A model generated the notes under the pieces. That model did not search any database. It was not told the origin of the DNA and was given only the letters and a program-made list of their open reading frames with translations. Both the position numbers and the translations under genes were made by a program. From Zafaria cholistanensis (GTDB lineage Bacteria > Actinomycetota > Actinomycetes > Actinomycetales > Micrococcaceae), in contig NZ_BKDJ01000015.1 of NCBI RefSeq assembly GCF_008580665.1, positions 16,713 to 80,712 on the forward strand: a stretch of 64,000 nt of DNA, written 5' to 3'. Numbering within the stretch: position 1 is the first letter of the stretch; the number at the start of each line of letters is the position of its first letter. This document shows positions 22,546 through 30,482 of this stretch, piece after piece.

Positions 22546-23940
22546 CTAGGCCAGTTGGCCCGACACCAGGTCGAGGTCGGGCCGCGAGAAGGCCGTTGCG
22601 GCCTCGCTGCCAAACGCCCGCTGGACCGCGGCGGCTGCCGCGTCGAGCACCTCGGCACGGACCGCCACGCAGATGCGGAACTCGGAAACGGACACCAGTT
22701 CCGGTTCCACTCCCGCATCGGCCAGGGCCTTGCAGAACCGGTAGAAGACCTCCGGGTCGCGGCGGATGCCAAACCCGTTCAGGCAGATCTTGCCGATACC
22801 GTCGTCGTAGCCGATCTCCCCGAAGCCGACCCGCGCTCGCTCACGGCGGAGCGCGTCCAGCACGGCCTGGCCGCTGGAGGCGGGTACCGTGAAGGACAGT
22901 TCGGTGCCCGCCTGGCGGGGGTCGGCGCCTTCGACGACCATGTCGATCCTGGCCTGGGTGCGTTCGGCGGCCTCGAACAGCAGGGCCGCGGCCCCGGGAA
23001 GGTCCGGGATGCCGCTGATGGTGACCTTCGCCTCCGAACGGTCGGTGGTGATGCCGGCGATGATGGGCTCCTCCAGGGTGGCCGGCCGATCCGCGGTGGC
23101 GTCCCGCTGCGGATCGGGCACCACGAAGGTCCCGGGCAGCTGCGAGAACGAGGAACGCACGTGCAGCGTGACCCCGAACCGGCGGGCATACTCGACGCAC
23201 CGCACATGCAGCACCTTGGCCCCGCTGGCGGCAAGCTCCAGCATGCCCTCGCTGGAGATACTTGCGATCTTCCGCGCGGAGGGCACGATGCGCGGGTCGG
23301 CCGTGTAGACGCCGTCGACGTCCGTGTAGATTTCGCAGACGCCGGCCTTCAGCGCCGCGGCGAGGGCGATCGCGGTGATGTCGGATCCGCCGCGGCCCAG
23401 GGTGGTGATTTCCCGGGTGCGGCGGCTGCGGCCCTGGAAGCCGGCCACGATGGGGATCTCTCCGCGGCCGAGCGCACTCCGAACGCGGCGGGTGTCGACG
23501 TCGAGGACATGGGCCTTGCCATGGACCTCGTCGGTGATCAGCCCCGTTTCGGCTCCCGCGAAGGGCCGCGGGACGGCGCCCATGCCGGCCAGGGCCAGGC
23601 CCAGCAGGGCCACGGAAATCCGTTCTCCCGCGGTGAGCAGAAGGTCCAATTCGCGCGATGACGGGTTCGGCGCGACCTGCACGGCCAGGTCGAGCAGGTC
23701 GTCGGTGGTGTCGCCCATGGCGGAAACCACCACGACCACCTGGTAGCCGGCCTCGCGGGTGTCCATGATGCGCCGGGCGACCCGGAGCACCGCCTCGGGA
23801 GTGGCCACTGAAGATCCCCCGAATTTTTGGACGACGATGCCGGAAGCCGCCTCAGGCTTCGGCGTGGAGCGGGACACAGAAGGGCGCGGTACCCGGGGCA
23901 GATCCGGGCAGACCCCTCCTCTTGCGGTGCGGTGATGCAT
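22546..23940 (-). CDS. lysC: aspartate kinase
   Basis: 464 residues. Phosphorylates aspartate, the first step to lysine, threonine, methionine and diaminobutyrate. The catalytic domain begins VVQKFGGSSVATPE (after a 33-residue extension) and contains TAGERISVALLGLAL, TTLGRGGSDITAIALA and EIYTDVDGVYTADPR. Two C-terminal ACT domains follow (ITTDRSEAKVTISGIPDLPG and ICLNGFGIRRDPEV) for allosteric control. ATG 23940 has a fitting AGGAG nine bases upstream, so the extension is probably translated. The usual partner asd is not adjacent; the next gene is an aspartate-semialdehyde-consuming aminotransferase, and a SARP regulator lies divergent. Confidence 0.93.
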   Translation of the reverse strand: MHHRTARGGVCPDLPRVPRPSVSRSTPKPEAASGIVVQKFGGSSVATPEAVLRVARRIMDTREAGYQVVVVVSAMGDTTDDLLDLAVQVAPNPSSRELDLLLTAGERISVALLGLALAGMGAVPRPFAGAETGLITDEVHGKAHVLDVDTRRVRSALGRGEIPIVAGFQGRSRRTREITTLGRGGSDITAIALAAALKAGVCEIYTDVDGVYTADPRIVPSARKIASISSEGMLELAASGAKVLHVRCVEYARRFGVTLHVRSSFSQLPGTFVVPDPQRDATADRPATLEEPIIAGITTDRSEAKVTISGIPDLPGAAALLFEAAERTQARIDMVVEGADPRQAGTELSFTVPASSGQAVLDALRRERARVGFGEIGYDDGIGKICLNGFGIRRDPEVFYRFCKALADAGVEPELVSVSEFRICVAVRAEVLDAAAAAVQRAFGSEAATAFSRPDLDLVSGQLA

Positions 23941-23990
23941 TTTGGTGAACTCCTTCGGGTTGTCTCCGCCGAAATCGTGTCCCCCCCAGT

Positions 23991-24030
23991 TGACGCGTCC
24001 GGCCGTTACGGCCCCGTTATTGGCGCGTCA
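23991..24030. promoter_or_regulatory. nested inverted repeats between lysC and the SARP gene
   Basis: TGACGCG (23991-23997) and CGCGTCA (24024-24030) form outer arms. Between them GGCCGTTACGGCC (24001-24013) is an inner palindrome. The position in a 255-base divergent intergenic region suits an operator for either gene; the binding protein is unknown. Confidence 0.4.
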
Positions 24031-24195
24031 CAACCCCCGGGAAGGCGGGCGCCGCCAGTTCTTCGGCCGCAGGGGTTTATTGCATGGCCCACTAGTGGCA
24101 AGCTGGAGTAAACGACGGGGTTGCGGTGCGGTGGGGGCACGGGACCGGAATGGGACGTCGTCGATGTGAGCCGTTGCCTTGGGGAGCCGGAGAAC

Positions 24196-24954
24196 ATGAC
24201 CGCAAGCCATAGTTGGGAAGTCCATTTGCTGGGGGGATGGGAAATCTTCCAGGACCGTCGTCCGGTCCGGGTGACGTACCGCCAACAGCGCCTCATCGCG
24301 GTGCTGGCGCTCTACGGCAGCCAGCCGAGACCTTTTCTGGCCGGCATGCTCTGGCCCAACAGTTCCGAGAAACAAGCCACCGGCAGCCTGCGGGAAAGCA
24401 TTTGGCTGGTTTCCCACCAGTTGCCGGGACTGCTTGTGGAAGGCCGCGATCCGCTGGCCCTGTCCCCGGACGTGGCGGTCGACGTGCACATCGTGCGGCG
24501 GCAGGCGGAGGCCCTGGAAATGAGCCACGGCCCGCAGGGCGAGCTGGAGCGGGTCAGGATGCTCGAAACCCTGCGCAACGCCGAACTGCTCTCCGGGTGG
24601 TACGAGGACTGGATTACCACCGAGCAGGAACGCTGGCAGCAGCTGCGGGTGAAGGCCCTTGAGCGCCTGGCCGCCCAGTTCCTGGAGCACGGCGAGACCG
24701 GGCTGGCGGTGGAGGCCGCGGCCTGCGCGATCGCCACGGACCCGCTGCGGGAGAGTGCCGAACGGCTGCTGTTGGAGGCCTACCTGTTCGAGGGCAACAT
24801 CGCCCAGGCCCTGCGCAGCTACGAGGCCTTCCGGGACCGGCTCAACGATGAGTTCGGCGTCGAGCCCTCACCCCGGCTGGCCGAACTGATGGCCCCCCTG
24901 CGGATCTCCCGCAACCCGGAGTTCAGGCCCGCCGTCGGCAGGAACGGCCCGTGA
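24196..24954 (+). CDS. SARP/BTAD-type transcriptional regulator
   Basis: 252 residues. The N-terminal OmpR-like winged helix (HLLGGWEIFQDRRPVRVTYR ... LLVEGRDPLALSPDVAVDVH) is followed by a bacterial transcriptional activation domain of TPR-like helices (LLSGWYEDWITTEQERWQQL, RLLLEAYLFEGNIAQALRSYE, DEFGVEPSPRLAELM). Single-pair DNA-binding plus BTAD, without NB-ARC or further TPRs, is the small SARP form, which often activates secondary-metabolite genes. ATG 24196 has GGAG upstream; the open frame before it is not conserved. It is divergent from lysC and the aminotransferase, its likely but unproven targets. The stop overlaps the next GTG. Confidence 0.88.
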   Translation: MTASHSWEVHLLGGWEIFQDRRPVRVTYRQQRLIAVLALYGSQPRPFLAGMLWPNSSEKQATGSLRESIWLVSHQLPGLLVEGRDPLALSPDVAVDVHIVRRQAEALEMSHGPQGELERVRMLETLRNAELLSGWYEDWITTEQERWQQLRVKALERLAAQFLEHGETGLAVEAAACAIATDPLRESAERLLLEAYLFEGNIAQALRSYEAFRDRLNDEFGVEPSPRLAELMAPLRISRNPEFRPAVGRNGP

Positions 24955-25322
24955 CCGGGGCCGGCGGGAACGGACTGCTGGCCCTGAATATGGTGGTGGC
25001 GTTCGTGCTGGAGCTCGCGCTGTTTTTTGCGCTCGCCGCCTGGGCCATGCTGTCGTTTCCGCAGGCCCCGGTGGCCGCGGTGCTGGTGACCGTGGCCGTG
25101 CTGGCGGTGTTCTGGGGGATGTTCCTGTCGCCCAAGGCCCGGTTCCGCGCGAGGTGGCCGGGCCACCCGATGGTGGCCGGCGTTTTGGCAGGGGCCGGCG
25201 CCCTGGCCCTGGCGGTGGTTGGGCTGGCCGGATGGGCGGCCGGATTGGCGGTGCTCGGGGCGCTCAAGATCGTGCTGGCCGCCGCGGCGGGCCGCGCCGG
25301 CGACGGCAGCCAGTGGGCCTGA
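24951..25322 (+). CDS. YrdB/DUF2568-like small membrane protein
   Basis: 123 residues with four predicted membrane helices (starting LALNMVVAFVLELALFFALA). The motif WGMFLSPKARFR between helices 2 and 3 is characteristic of the DUF2568 (YrdB) family, whose function is unknown. GTG 24951 overlaps the SARP stop (GTGA), so it is translated with that regulator. Confidence 0.75.
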   Translation: MTGAGGNGLLALNMVVAFVLELALFFALAAWAMLSFPQAPVAAVLVTVAVLAVFWGMFLSPKARFRARWPGHPMVAGVLAGAGALALAVVGLAGWAAGLAVLGALKIVLAAAAGRAGDGSQWA

Positions 25323-25441
25323 CCCGCACGGAGGGGTGCTTCCCCTGCCGCCCGGGATCCTTGCCCTGGCCACACACCGAAGGCTGCGCCCCCAACCCAC
25401 GCACCGTTCGCGGTTCCGGTCCCGAAAAACCAGGCTCTGCC

Positions 25442-25885
25442 TCAGCCCCAGAACACCCCGGAGGACCCTCCGGAGAACCCGCCGGCCCGCAGGCCCGCGC
25501 CGGCGAGCGCGATCCCGGCCGCCAGGTTCGCGGCCACGTTCGCCGCAGCGGCCAGGCGCCGGCCCTGCTTCCACAGCCCCACCGTGCCGACGGTGAACGA
25601 ACTGAAGGTGGTCAGGCCACCGCACAGTCCTGCCACCAGCACGGTTCCGGCCGGGTGCGCCACATCGCCGGCCATGAGCCGGGCCACCACGAAACCCATC
25701 AGCAGTGATCCGGCGGCGTTGACAGCCAGCGTGCCCCAGGGCCACACGGCCTGCTCCGGCGGGAGACCGCGGTGCCTCCGCACCGCGGTCTGCAGCCGGA
25801 GGGCTGCCCGGTCGGAGAGCGCGCGCAGCACGGATCCGGCCGCGCCGGCAAGGCCCACCGCCAGCGCGAGCCCGAGCCCGCTCAC
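25442..25885 (-). CDS. crcB: CrcB/FluC fluoride channel subunit (second copy)
   Basis: 147 residues, four membrane helices. Family signs are GSVLRALSDR near the N-terminus, TLAVNAAGSLLMGF (the conserved Asn/Gly helix) and LCGGLTTFSSFTVGT, the TTFS phenylalanine-box segment of the pore. Fluc channels are dual-topology dimers. In actinobacteria two different subunits are often encoded side by side and form a heterodimer that exports fluoride. GTG 25885 overlaps the stop of the upstream crcB (GTGA). It is the last gene of a six-gene minus-strand operon. Confidence 0.92.
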   Translation of the reverse strand: MSGLGLALAVGLAGAAGSVLRALSDRAALRLQTAVRRHRGLPPEQAVWPWGTLAVNAAGSLLMGFVVARLMAGDVAHPAGTVLVAGLCGGLTTFSSFTVGTVGLWKQGRRLAAAANVAANLAAGIALAGAGLRAGGFSGGSSGVFWG

Positions 25886-26292
25886 CGCTGGGATCCCGCA
25901 CGTCCCAGGGCGCGTCCCGCCGCCAGTCCGGCCGCGGCTGCGGACAGCCCCAAGACCAGGGACAGGAGCAGGTAGGCGCCCACCGTCCCGGGCACGCCCG
26001 CGGAGGCAGAGAACACTGCAACGGCGGAAAAGGTGGTGAAGGACCCCAGCAGCCCGGGCCCCAGGCCCGCGCCCAGCCAGGCCGGGATGCCGGGCCGGCC
26101 GGCCCCCCAACCGGTCATCAGGCCCAGCACCAGGCTGCCGGCGATGTTGATGCCAAGGGTTGTCCAGGGGAATCCGGCCTCGGGCACCGCGTGCCCCAGT
26201 CCGTAGCGCAGCAGAGTTCCGGCGAACCCGCCGGCCGCGACGGCGCCGAGCACGGCGGCCTCGGCACCGTGGCGGCCGGCGGCACGCCTCAC
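25882..26292 (-). CDS. crcB: CrcB/FluC fluoride channel subunit (first copy)
   Basis: 136 residues, four helices: AGTLLRYGLG near the N-terminus, TLGINIAGSLVLGLMTG in helix 2 and GLLGSFTTFSAVAVFSA in helix 3, all hallmarks of the CrcB/Fluc family. It should pair with the product of the next gene. GTG 26292 overlaps the stop of the DtxR-type gene upstream (GTGA), tying it translationally to the metal-transport operon, which is unusual for a fluoride channel. No fluoride riboswitch was recognised. Confidence 0.92.
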   Translation of the reverse strand: MRRAAGRHGAEAAVLGAVAAGGFAGTLLRYGLGHAVPEAGFPWTTLGINIAGSLVLGLMTGWGAGRPGIPAWLGAGLGPGLLGSFTTFSAVAVFSASAGVPGTVGAYLLLSLVLGLSAAAAGLAAGRALGRAGSQR

Positions 26293-26942
26293 CGCAGGGT
26301 CTCCTGGGGCTCCACCCACACCGCCGCGGACTGGGCCGCCGTGAGCGGGTGCGCGCCGGCGTCGAGCGTGGCCCCGGGCAGCAGCCCCGCTGCCGAGCAG
26401 GCCCGCAGGGTCTCGGCATTGGCGTCGCTGACCCGAACGACGACGGCAGGACCGGCCGGGGCGCGGTCCAGCCGGACCGCGGCGGGCAGGCGCAGGTGGC
26501 CCGCGGCGTCGGGGATCGGGTCCCCGTGCGGGTCCGCGGCGGGGTGGCCGAGCAGGCGGTCCAGGCGCTCCACGAAGAGGTCTGAAACGGTGTGTTCCAG
26601 CCGCGCGGCCTCCTCGTGGACCTGGTCCCAGCCGTAGCCGAGTTCGCGCACCAGGAACGTCTCCAGCAGCCGGTGCCGGCGGACCACGCCCAGCGCCCGG
26701 GCCCGGCCCGTGGAGGTCAGGGAAACGGCCCCGTAGGGCGGGTGGTCGAGCAGGCCCCGCTCCACCAGCTTGCGCACCATGGCGGTGGCCGAGGCGGGGG
26801 AGACCCCCAGCTTGGCGGCCAGCGCTCCGGTGGTGACCGCCTCGGTATCCCACTCGCCCAGGCCGTAGACGGTCTTCAGGTACGTTTGGCCGCTGGCGCT
26901 GAGTTCGGCCCCGCCCGTCCCGCCGGCCACACCCGGGCTCAT
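26289..26942 (-). CDS. DtxR-family metal-dependent repressor (MntR-like)
   Basis: 217 residues. N-terminal winged helix (SASGQTYLKTVYGLGEWDTE; KLGVSPASATAMVRKLVERG; PPYGAVSLTSTGRARALGVV), then the dimerisation/metal-binding domain with RRHRLLETFLVRELGYGWDQVHEEAARLEHTVSD and LGHPAADPHGDPIP, which hold the usual His and Glu/Asp ligands. A C-terminal FeoA/SH3-like domain follows (DANAETLRACSAAGLLPGA). The Cys of iron-specific IdeR is replaced by Glu in VHEEAARLEH, which favours manganese sensing. Its gene overlaps the permease stop (ATGA), so the regulator is made with the transporter it probably controls through the palindrome at 29484-29499. Confidence 0.9.
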   Translation of the reverse strand: MSPGVAGGTGGAELSASGQTYLKTVYGLGEWDTEAVTTGALAAKLGVSPASATAMVRKLVERGLLDHPPYGAVSLTSTGRARALGVVRRHRLLETFLVRELGYGWDQVHEEAARLEHTVSDLFVERLDRLLGHPAADPHGDPIPDAAGHLRLPAAVRLDRAPAGPAVVVRVSDANAETLRACSAAGLLPGATLDAGAHPLTAAQSAAVWVEPQETLR

Positions 26943-27793
26943 GCCGCGGCCCTCCGGCGCAGGCCCGCCACCAGGACCCCGTTGCGCGGGGCGAAGAGGT
27001 ACGCGGCCAGGAACAGCAGCGCCTGCGCCAGCACCACGGACGCGCCCGTGGACAGGTCCAGGTAGTAGCTGGCGTAGATCCCGGCGACCGCGGAGACGGT
27101 GCCCAAGGCGGCGGCGATCACCAGCATCCGTCCGAAGCGGCGGGTGAGCAGGAACGCCGTGGCTCCGGGGGTGATCAGCAGGGCGACGACCAGGATGATG
27201 CCGATGGCCTGCAGGCTGGCGACCACCGTGAGCGCCAGCAGCCCCAGCAGGACGGCGTTCAGCGTACGGGCGTTCAGGCCGATCGCATGCGCATGCACCG
27301 GGTCGAAGGCCAGGAGCGTCAGGTCCTTGCGCAGGTACAGGACGGTCGCCAGCGTCAGGCCCCCCAGTCCGAGCACCACGGCCAGTTCCTGCGGTCCGGC
27401 TCCGAGCACGTTGCCGAAGAGGATGTGCCCCAGGTCCACCTGGCTGGGGATCTTCGACACGAGCGCCAGGCCCAGGGCGAACAGCGCCGTGAACACCACC
27501 CCGGTGGCGGTGTCCCCCTTCAGTTTCGTGGAGGAGCGCAGTCCACCGATCAGGTAGACGGCGCCCAGGCCGAACACCAGCGCACCCAGCGCGAACGGCA
27601 CCCCGACCAGGTAGGACAGGGCCACGCCCGGCAGCACCGCGTGGGAGATCGCATCCCCCATCAGCGACCAGCCCATGAGCACCAGCCAGCAGGAGAGCAC
27701 CGAGCAAACCACCGCGGCGGCCAGCGTGATGGCCAGCGCATTGGTCATGAAGCCGTAGCCGAAGGGCTCCGCCAGCCAGGAAACGATGTTCAT
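26939..27793 (-). CDS. manganese/iron-type ABC transporter permease
   Basis: 284 residues, about eight or nine membrane helices, ABC-3 family. MGDAISHAVLPGVALSYLVG is the conserved coupling-region motif, and DPVHAHAIGLNARTLN follows in a later cytoplasmic loop. It forms the channel for metal ions delivered by the lipoprotein encoded first in the operon. ATG 27793 overlaps the ATPase gene stop by four bases. Confidence 0.93.
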   Translation of the reverse strand: MNIVSWLAEPFGYGFMTNALAITLAAAVVCSVLSCWLVLMGWSLMGDAISHAVLPGVALSYLVGVPFALGALVFGLGAVYLIGGLRSSTKLKGDTATGVVFTALFALGLALVSKIPSQVDLGHILFGNVLGAGPQELAVVLGLGGLTLATVLYLRKDLTLLAFDPVHAHAIGLNARTLNAVLLGLLALTVVASLQAIGIILVVALLITPGATAFLLTRRFGRMLVIAAALGTVSAVAGIYASYYLDLSTGASVVLAQALLFLAAYLFAPRNGVLVAGLRRRAAA

Positions 27794-28536
27794 GCGATCT
27801 CCCTGCGTTCGGGGTCCCCGCCAAAAGCCAAGGCGAGGTTGGCGTCGGTGAGGACTTGGGCGGGCGGGCCGGCGGCCAGCACACGCCGGTGCAGCAGCAC
27901 GGCGCTGGTGCACAGCCGGGGCACCCCGGCGAGGTCGTGGGTGGAGATCAGGACGGTCCGCCCGGCCGCCGCCAGCGCGGTCAGCTGCGCGGAGATCAGT
28001 CGCTCGGAGGCGATGTCCACCCCGGCGAACGGCTCGTCCAGCAGCAGCAGGTCCGCGTTCTGGGCGATACCCCGGGCGACGAAGGCCCGCTTGCGCTGTC
28101 CGCCGGAGAGTTCCCCGATCGGCCGTCCGGCGAGGCCGGTCAAATCGACCCGCTCCAGGGCTTCGGCGACGGCGGCGCGGTCGGCGGACGAGGGCCGGCG
28201 GGAGCGCCCCATGTAGCCGTAGCGGCCCATCATGACCACGTCGTGGACGCTGACCGGGAACGTCCAGTCCACGTCCTCGGACTGCGGGACGTAGGTGATG
28301 CGTCCGGACCTGCGGGCCTCGGCCGGGGCCATGCCGAAGATCAGGACCGTGCCGCGGGTGGGCTTCTCCAATCCCATCACGGTCTTGAACAGGGTGGACT
28401 TGCCGCTGCCGTTGACGCCGATCAGCCCGCACAGCTCGCCTTGGGCCAGGTCGAAGTCGACTCCGTCCAGGGCCGTGTTCGTGCCGTAGCTGACGCACAG
28501 GCCGCCGACGGCCAGCGCCGGTGGGGACGCGCTCAT
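27790..28536 (-). CDS. manganese/iron-type ABC transporter ATPase
   Basis: 248 residues. Walker A GVNGSGKSTLF, Q-loop YVPQSEDVDW (the Mn/Zn-type VPQ), signature ELSGGQRKRAFVARG, Walker B LLLLDEPFAGVD and switch His ISTHDL. VPQSEDVDWTFPVSVHDVVM is typical of the manganese/iron subfamily. ATG 28536 matches the family start and overlaps the upstream stop. Energises the permease encoded next. Confidence 0.95.
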   Translation of the reverse strand: MSASPPALAVGGLCVSYGTNTALDGVDFDLAQGELCGLIGVNGSGKSTLFKTVMGLEKPTRGTVLIFGMAPAEARRSGRITYVPQSEDVDWTFPVSVHDVVMMGRYGYMGRSRRPSSADRAAVAEALERVDLTGLAGRPIGELSGGQRKRAFVARGIAQNADLLLLDEPFAGVDIASERLISAQLTALAAAGRTVLISTHDLAGVPRLCTSAVLLHRRVLAAGPPAQVLTDANLALAFGGDPERREIA

Positions 28537-29492
28537 TGGGGGAGTCCTTTCAGGATGAGGTCCAGGTCGTAGGCGACCAGGTCCAGGAATGTGGGAACGG
28601 GACCCTCGGGCCCGGAGATCGAATCCACGTACAGGGGTCCGGCCAGCCGGGCGCCCGTTGCCTCGGCGACGCGCCGCTGGGCGCCGTCGTTGACGGTCGA
28701 TTCGCAGTACACCACGGGGACGGCGTGCTCCCGCACAAAGGCAATCTGGTCGCGGATCTGCCGCGGGGTGCCTTCGGCGTCGGCGTTGACCGGCCACAGG
28801 TAGTGCTCGCGCAGGCCCAGGTCGCGGGCCAGGTAGGAGAAGGCGCCCTCGCAGGTCACCAGGGCCGCGCCGGGATGCCTGGCCAGCCGCTCCCGGGCCT
28901 GGGCCTCGAGCTTTTCCAGCTTGGCGCTCATGTCCGCCGCGCGTTGGGCGAAGTACTCCGCGTCGGCGGGGCTGAGGGCAGCCAGCGCCTTTTCGGCGTT
29001 GGAGACGTAGACGCGGGCCTGGACGGGGGACATCCAGGCATGGGGGTTGGCCTTACCGGTGTAGGCGCCGGCGGCGATCGGCTCCGGCTCCACGCCCTCG
29101 GAGAGCACCGCGTGCGGGACATCGAGACCGCGGACGAAGCGTTCGAACCAGCGCTCCAGGCCCAGGCCGTTGTCCAGTACCAGGTCCGCCTCGTGGATCT
29201 TGGCCAGGTCGGAAGGGGTGGGCTCGTATCCGTGGATTTCGGCACCGGGCTTGGTGATGGACACGACTTCCACGCGGTCGCCGCCGACCTCGCGGACCAG
29301 GTCCGCGATGACGCTGAAAGTGGCCAGCACCACCGGCTTCCCGGCGTCCTCCGCGGCCGGGGAGAGGGCGGGGGACGCAGCCGGAGGCGGGCCGGCGCAG
29401 CCGGCCAGGCCCGGGCAGGCCAACGCCAGCGCGGCGCCGGCAGCCAGCGCGCGGGCGGCGAGGCGCCAAGAGTGGCCAGGAGTTTTAGGCAT
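28533..29492 (-). CDS. manganese/iron-type ABC transporter substrate-binding lipoprotein
   Basis: 319 residues, cluster A-I (LraI-like). The lipoprotein signal ends in ACPGLAGC. Metal ligands are visible as His in AEIHGYEPTPSD, His in NPHAWMSP, an acidic residue in VTCEGAFSYLARD and Asp in ESTVND. It lacks the His-rich loop of zinc-specific proteins, unlike the paralogue at 42214-43206, which supports manganese or iron as substrate. The ATG at 29492 lies inside a DtxR-type palindrome. First gene of the operon transporter-regulator-crcB-crcB. Confidence 0.93.
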   Translation of the reverse strand: MPKTPGHSWRLAARALAAGAALALACPGLAGCAGPPPAASPALSPAAEDAGKPVVLATFSVIADLVREVGGDRVEVVSITKPGAEIHGYEPTPSDLAKIHEADLVLDNGLGLERWFERFVRGLDVPHAVLSEGVEPEPIAAGAYTGKANPHAWMSPVQARVYVSNAEKALAALSPADAEYFAQRAADMSAKLEKLEAQARERLARHPGAALVTCEGAFSYLARDLGLREHYLWPVNADAEGTPRQIRDQIAFVREHAVPVVYCESTVNDGAQRRVAEATGARLAGPLYVDSISGPEGPVPTFLDLVAYDLDLILKGLPQ

Positions 29493-29499
29493 GGCTAAA
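29484..29499 (-). promoter_or_regulatory. DtxR/MntR-type operator over the start codon of the metal operon
   Basis: TTTAGGCATGGCTAAA is a near-perfect dyad (TTTAG and CTAAA arms) that includes the start codon of the first gene. DtxR-family sites have TTAGG/CCTAA-type arms. The operon encodes its own DtxR-family protein, so metal-dependent autorepression is the natural reading. Confidence 0.65.
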
Positions 29500-29571
29500 T
29501 ATGGCACCCACCGGGGTTGACGCGCAACTTCCCGCACCTTGACCCGGCGCACCGGCCGCAGTCGGCGGGGG

Positions 29572-30441
29572 CTATCCTCCGGCGGGCGTGCCGTTCAGGA
29601 TTGCCAGCACGGATCCGTGCAGCAGGGAGTTGGTCGCCAGGGCGTTGCCGCCGTCGCAGCCGTCCACGCCGTCCAGGGAGGTGAAGCGCCCGCCGGCCTC
29701 GGTGACGATCGGGACCAGCGCGGCCATGTCGTACAGGTTCAGTTCGGGTTCGCAGGCAATGTCCACCGCCCCCTCCGCCAGCAGGCAGTAGGACCAGAAG
29801 TCGCCATACGCCCGGGTGCGCCAGACGGCGTCGTGCAGCTCCAGCATGCCGCCCAGCTGCCCGCGCTCCTTCCACCCGGAGAGGCTGGAGTAGGACAGTG
29901 ACGCATCGGCCAAGTTGGCCACGGCCGACACCCTCAACCGGGTCGCGGACTCCAGCGACGCGCCCGTGAATGCCCCCTCGCCCACGGCGGCCCACCAGCG
30001 CCGGCCCAGTGCCGGGGCGGAGACCACGCCAACCACCGGCCGGCCCTCTTCCATCAGGGCGATCAGCGTGGCCCAGACCGGGACCCCGCGCACGAAGTTC
30101 TTGGTGCCGTCGATCGGGTCCACGACCCAGCGCCGGGTCCCGGTGCCGCTGCTGCCGAACTCCTCGCCGTAGACCGCGTCGTCCGGCCGCTCGGCGGCCA
30201 GCAGGTCCCGGATGGCCTGCTCGGCGGCCCGGTCCGCGTCGGTGACGGGCGTCAGGTCCGGCTTGGTCTCCACCTGAAGGTCCAGGGCCTGGAAACGCGC
30301 CATGGCCAGCGCGTCCACCGCGTCGGCGATCCGCAGGGCCAGGAGCAGGTCCTCATGGCGGGTCGTCGCGGTGCTGACCGCGGTGCTGCTCGGATCGTTG
30401 CCCGGGTCGTTGCCCGGGTTGTTGCTCGGGTTGTTGCTCAT
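29572..30441 (-). CDS. hisN: histidinol-phosphatase, inositol monophosphatase family
   Basis: 289 residues. The IMPase metal sites are present: TKPDLTPVTDADRAAEQ, YGEEFG and the double motif VVDPIDGTKNFVRGVP, then a late LNLYDMAALVPIVTEAGG. In actinobacteria this branch acts as the histidinol-phosphatase of histidine synthesis. ATG 30441 begins with Asn/Pro/Gly/Asp repeats (MSNNPSNNPGNDPGNDP), produced by 12-bp DNA repeats (30395-30440), ahead of the conserved domain. Order aroA-rsgA-hisN on the minus strand next to the sigma-R gene is conserved in actinobacteria. Confidence 0.9.
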   Translation of the reverse strand: MSNNPSNNPGNDPGNDPSSTAVSTATTRHEDLLLALRIADAVDALAMARFQALDLQVETKPDLTPVTDADRAAEQAIRDLLAAERPDDAVYGEEFGSSGTGTRRWVVDPIDGTKNFVRGVPVWATLIALMEEGRPVVGVVSAPALGRRWWAAVGEGAFTGASLESATRLRVSAVANLADASLSYSSLSGWKERGQLGGMLELHDAVWRTRAYGDFWSYCLLAEGAVDIACEPELNLYDMAALVPIVTEAGGRFTSLDGVDGCDGGNALATNSLLHGSVLAILNGTPAGG

Positions 30442-30482
30442 GGTCCCCAACCTACCGCAGGGGATCGGCCCGGCGGGGCTGG

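Noticed and set aside
23960..24015. 6C RNA (C-rich actinobacterial small RNA)
   Set aside because: One run of C residues exists before the lysC/SARP dyad, but the paired hairpins with C-rich loops are missing.
25323..26300. Fluoride riboswitch for crcB
   Set aside because: Both crcB genes start inside the preceding stop codons, leaving no leader for a riboswitch.
26940..29500. Zinc rather than manganese transporter in the DtxR operon
   Set aside because: The binding protein has no His-rich loop and the regulator is of the DtxR/MntR type; the zinc-type set is elsewhere (42214-44938).
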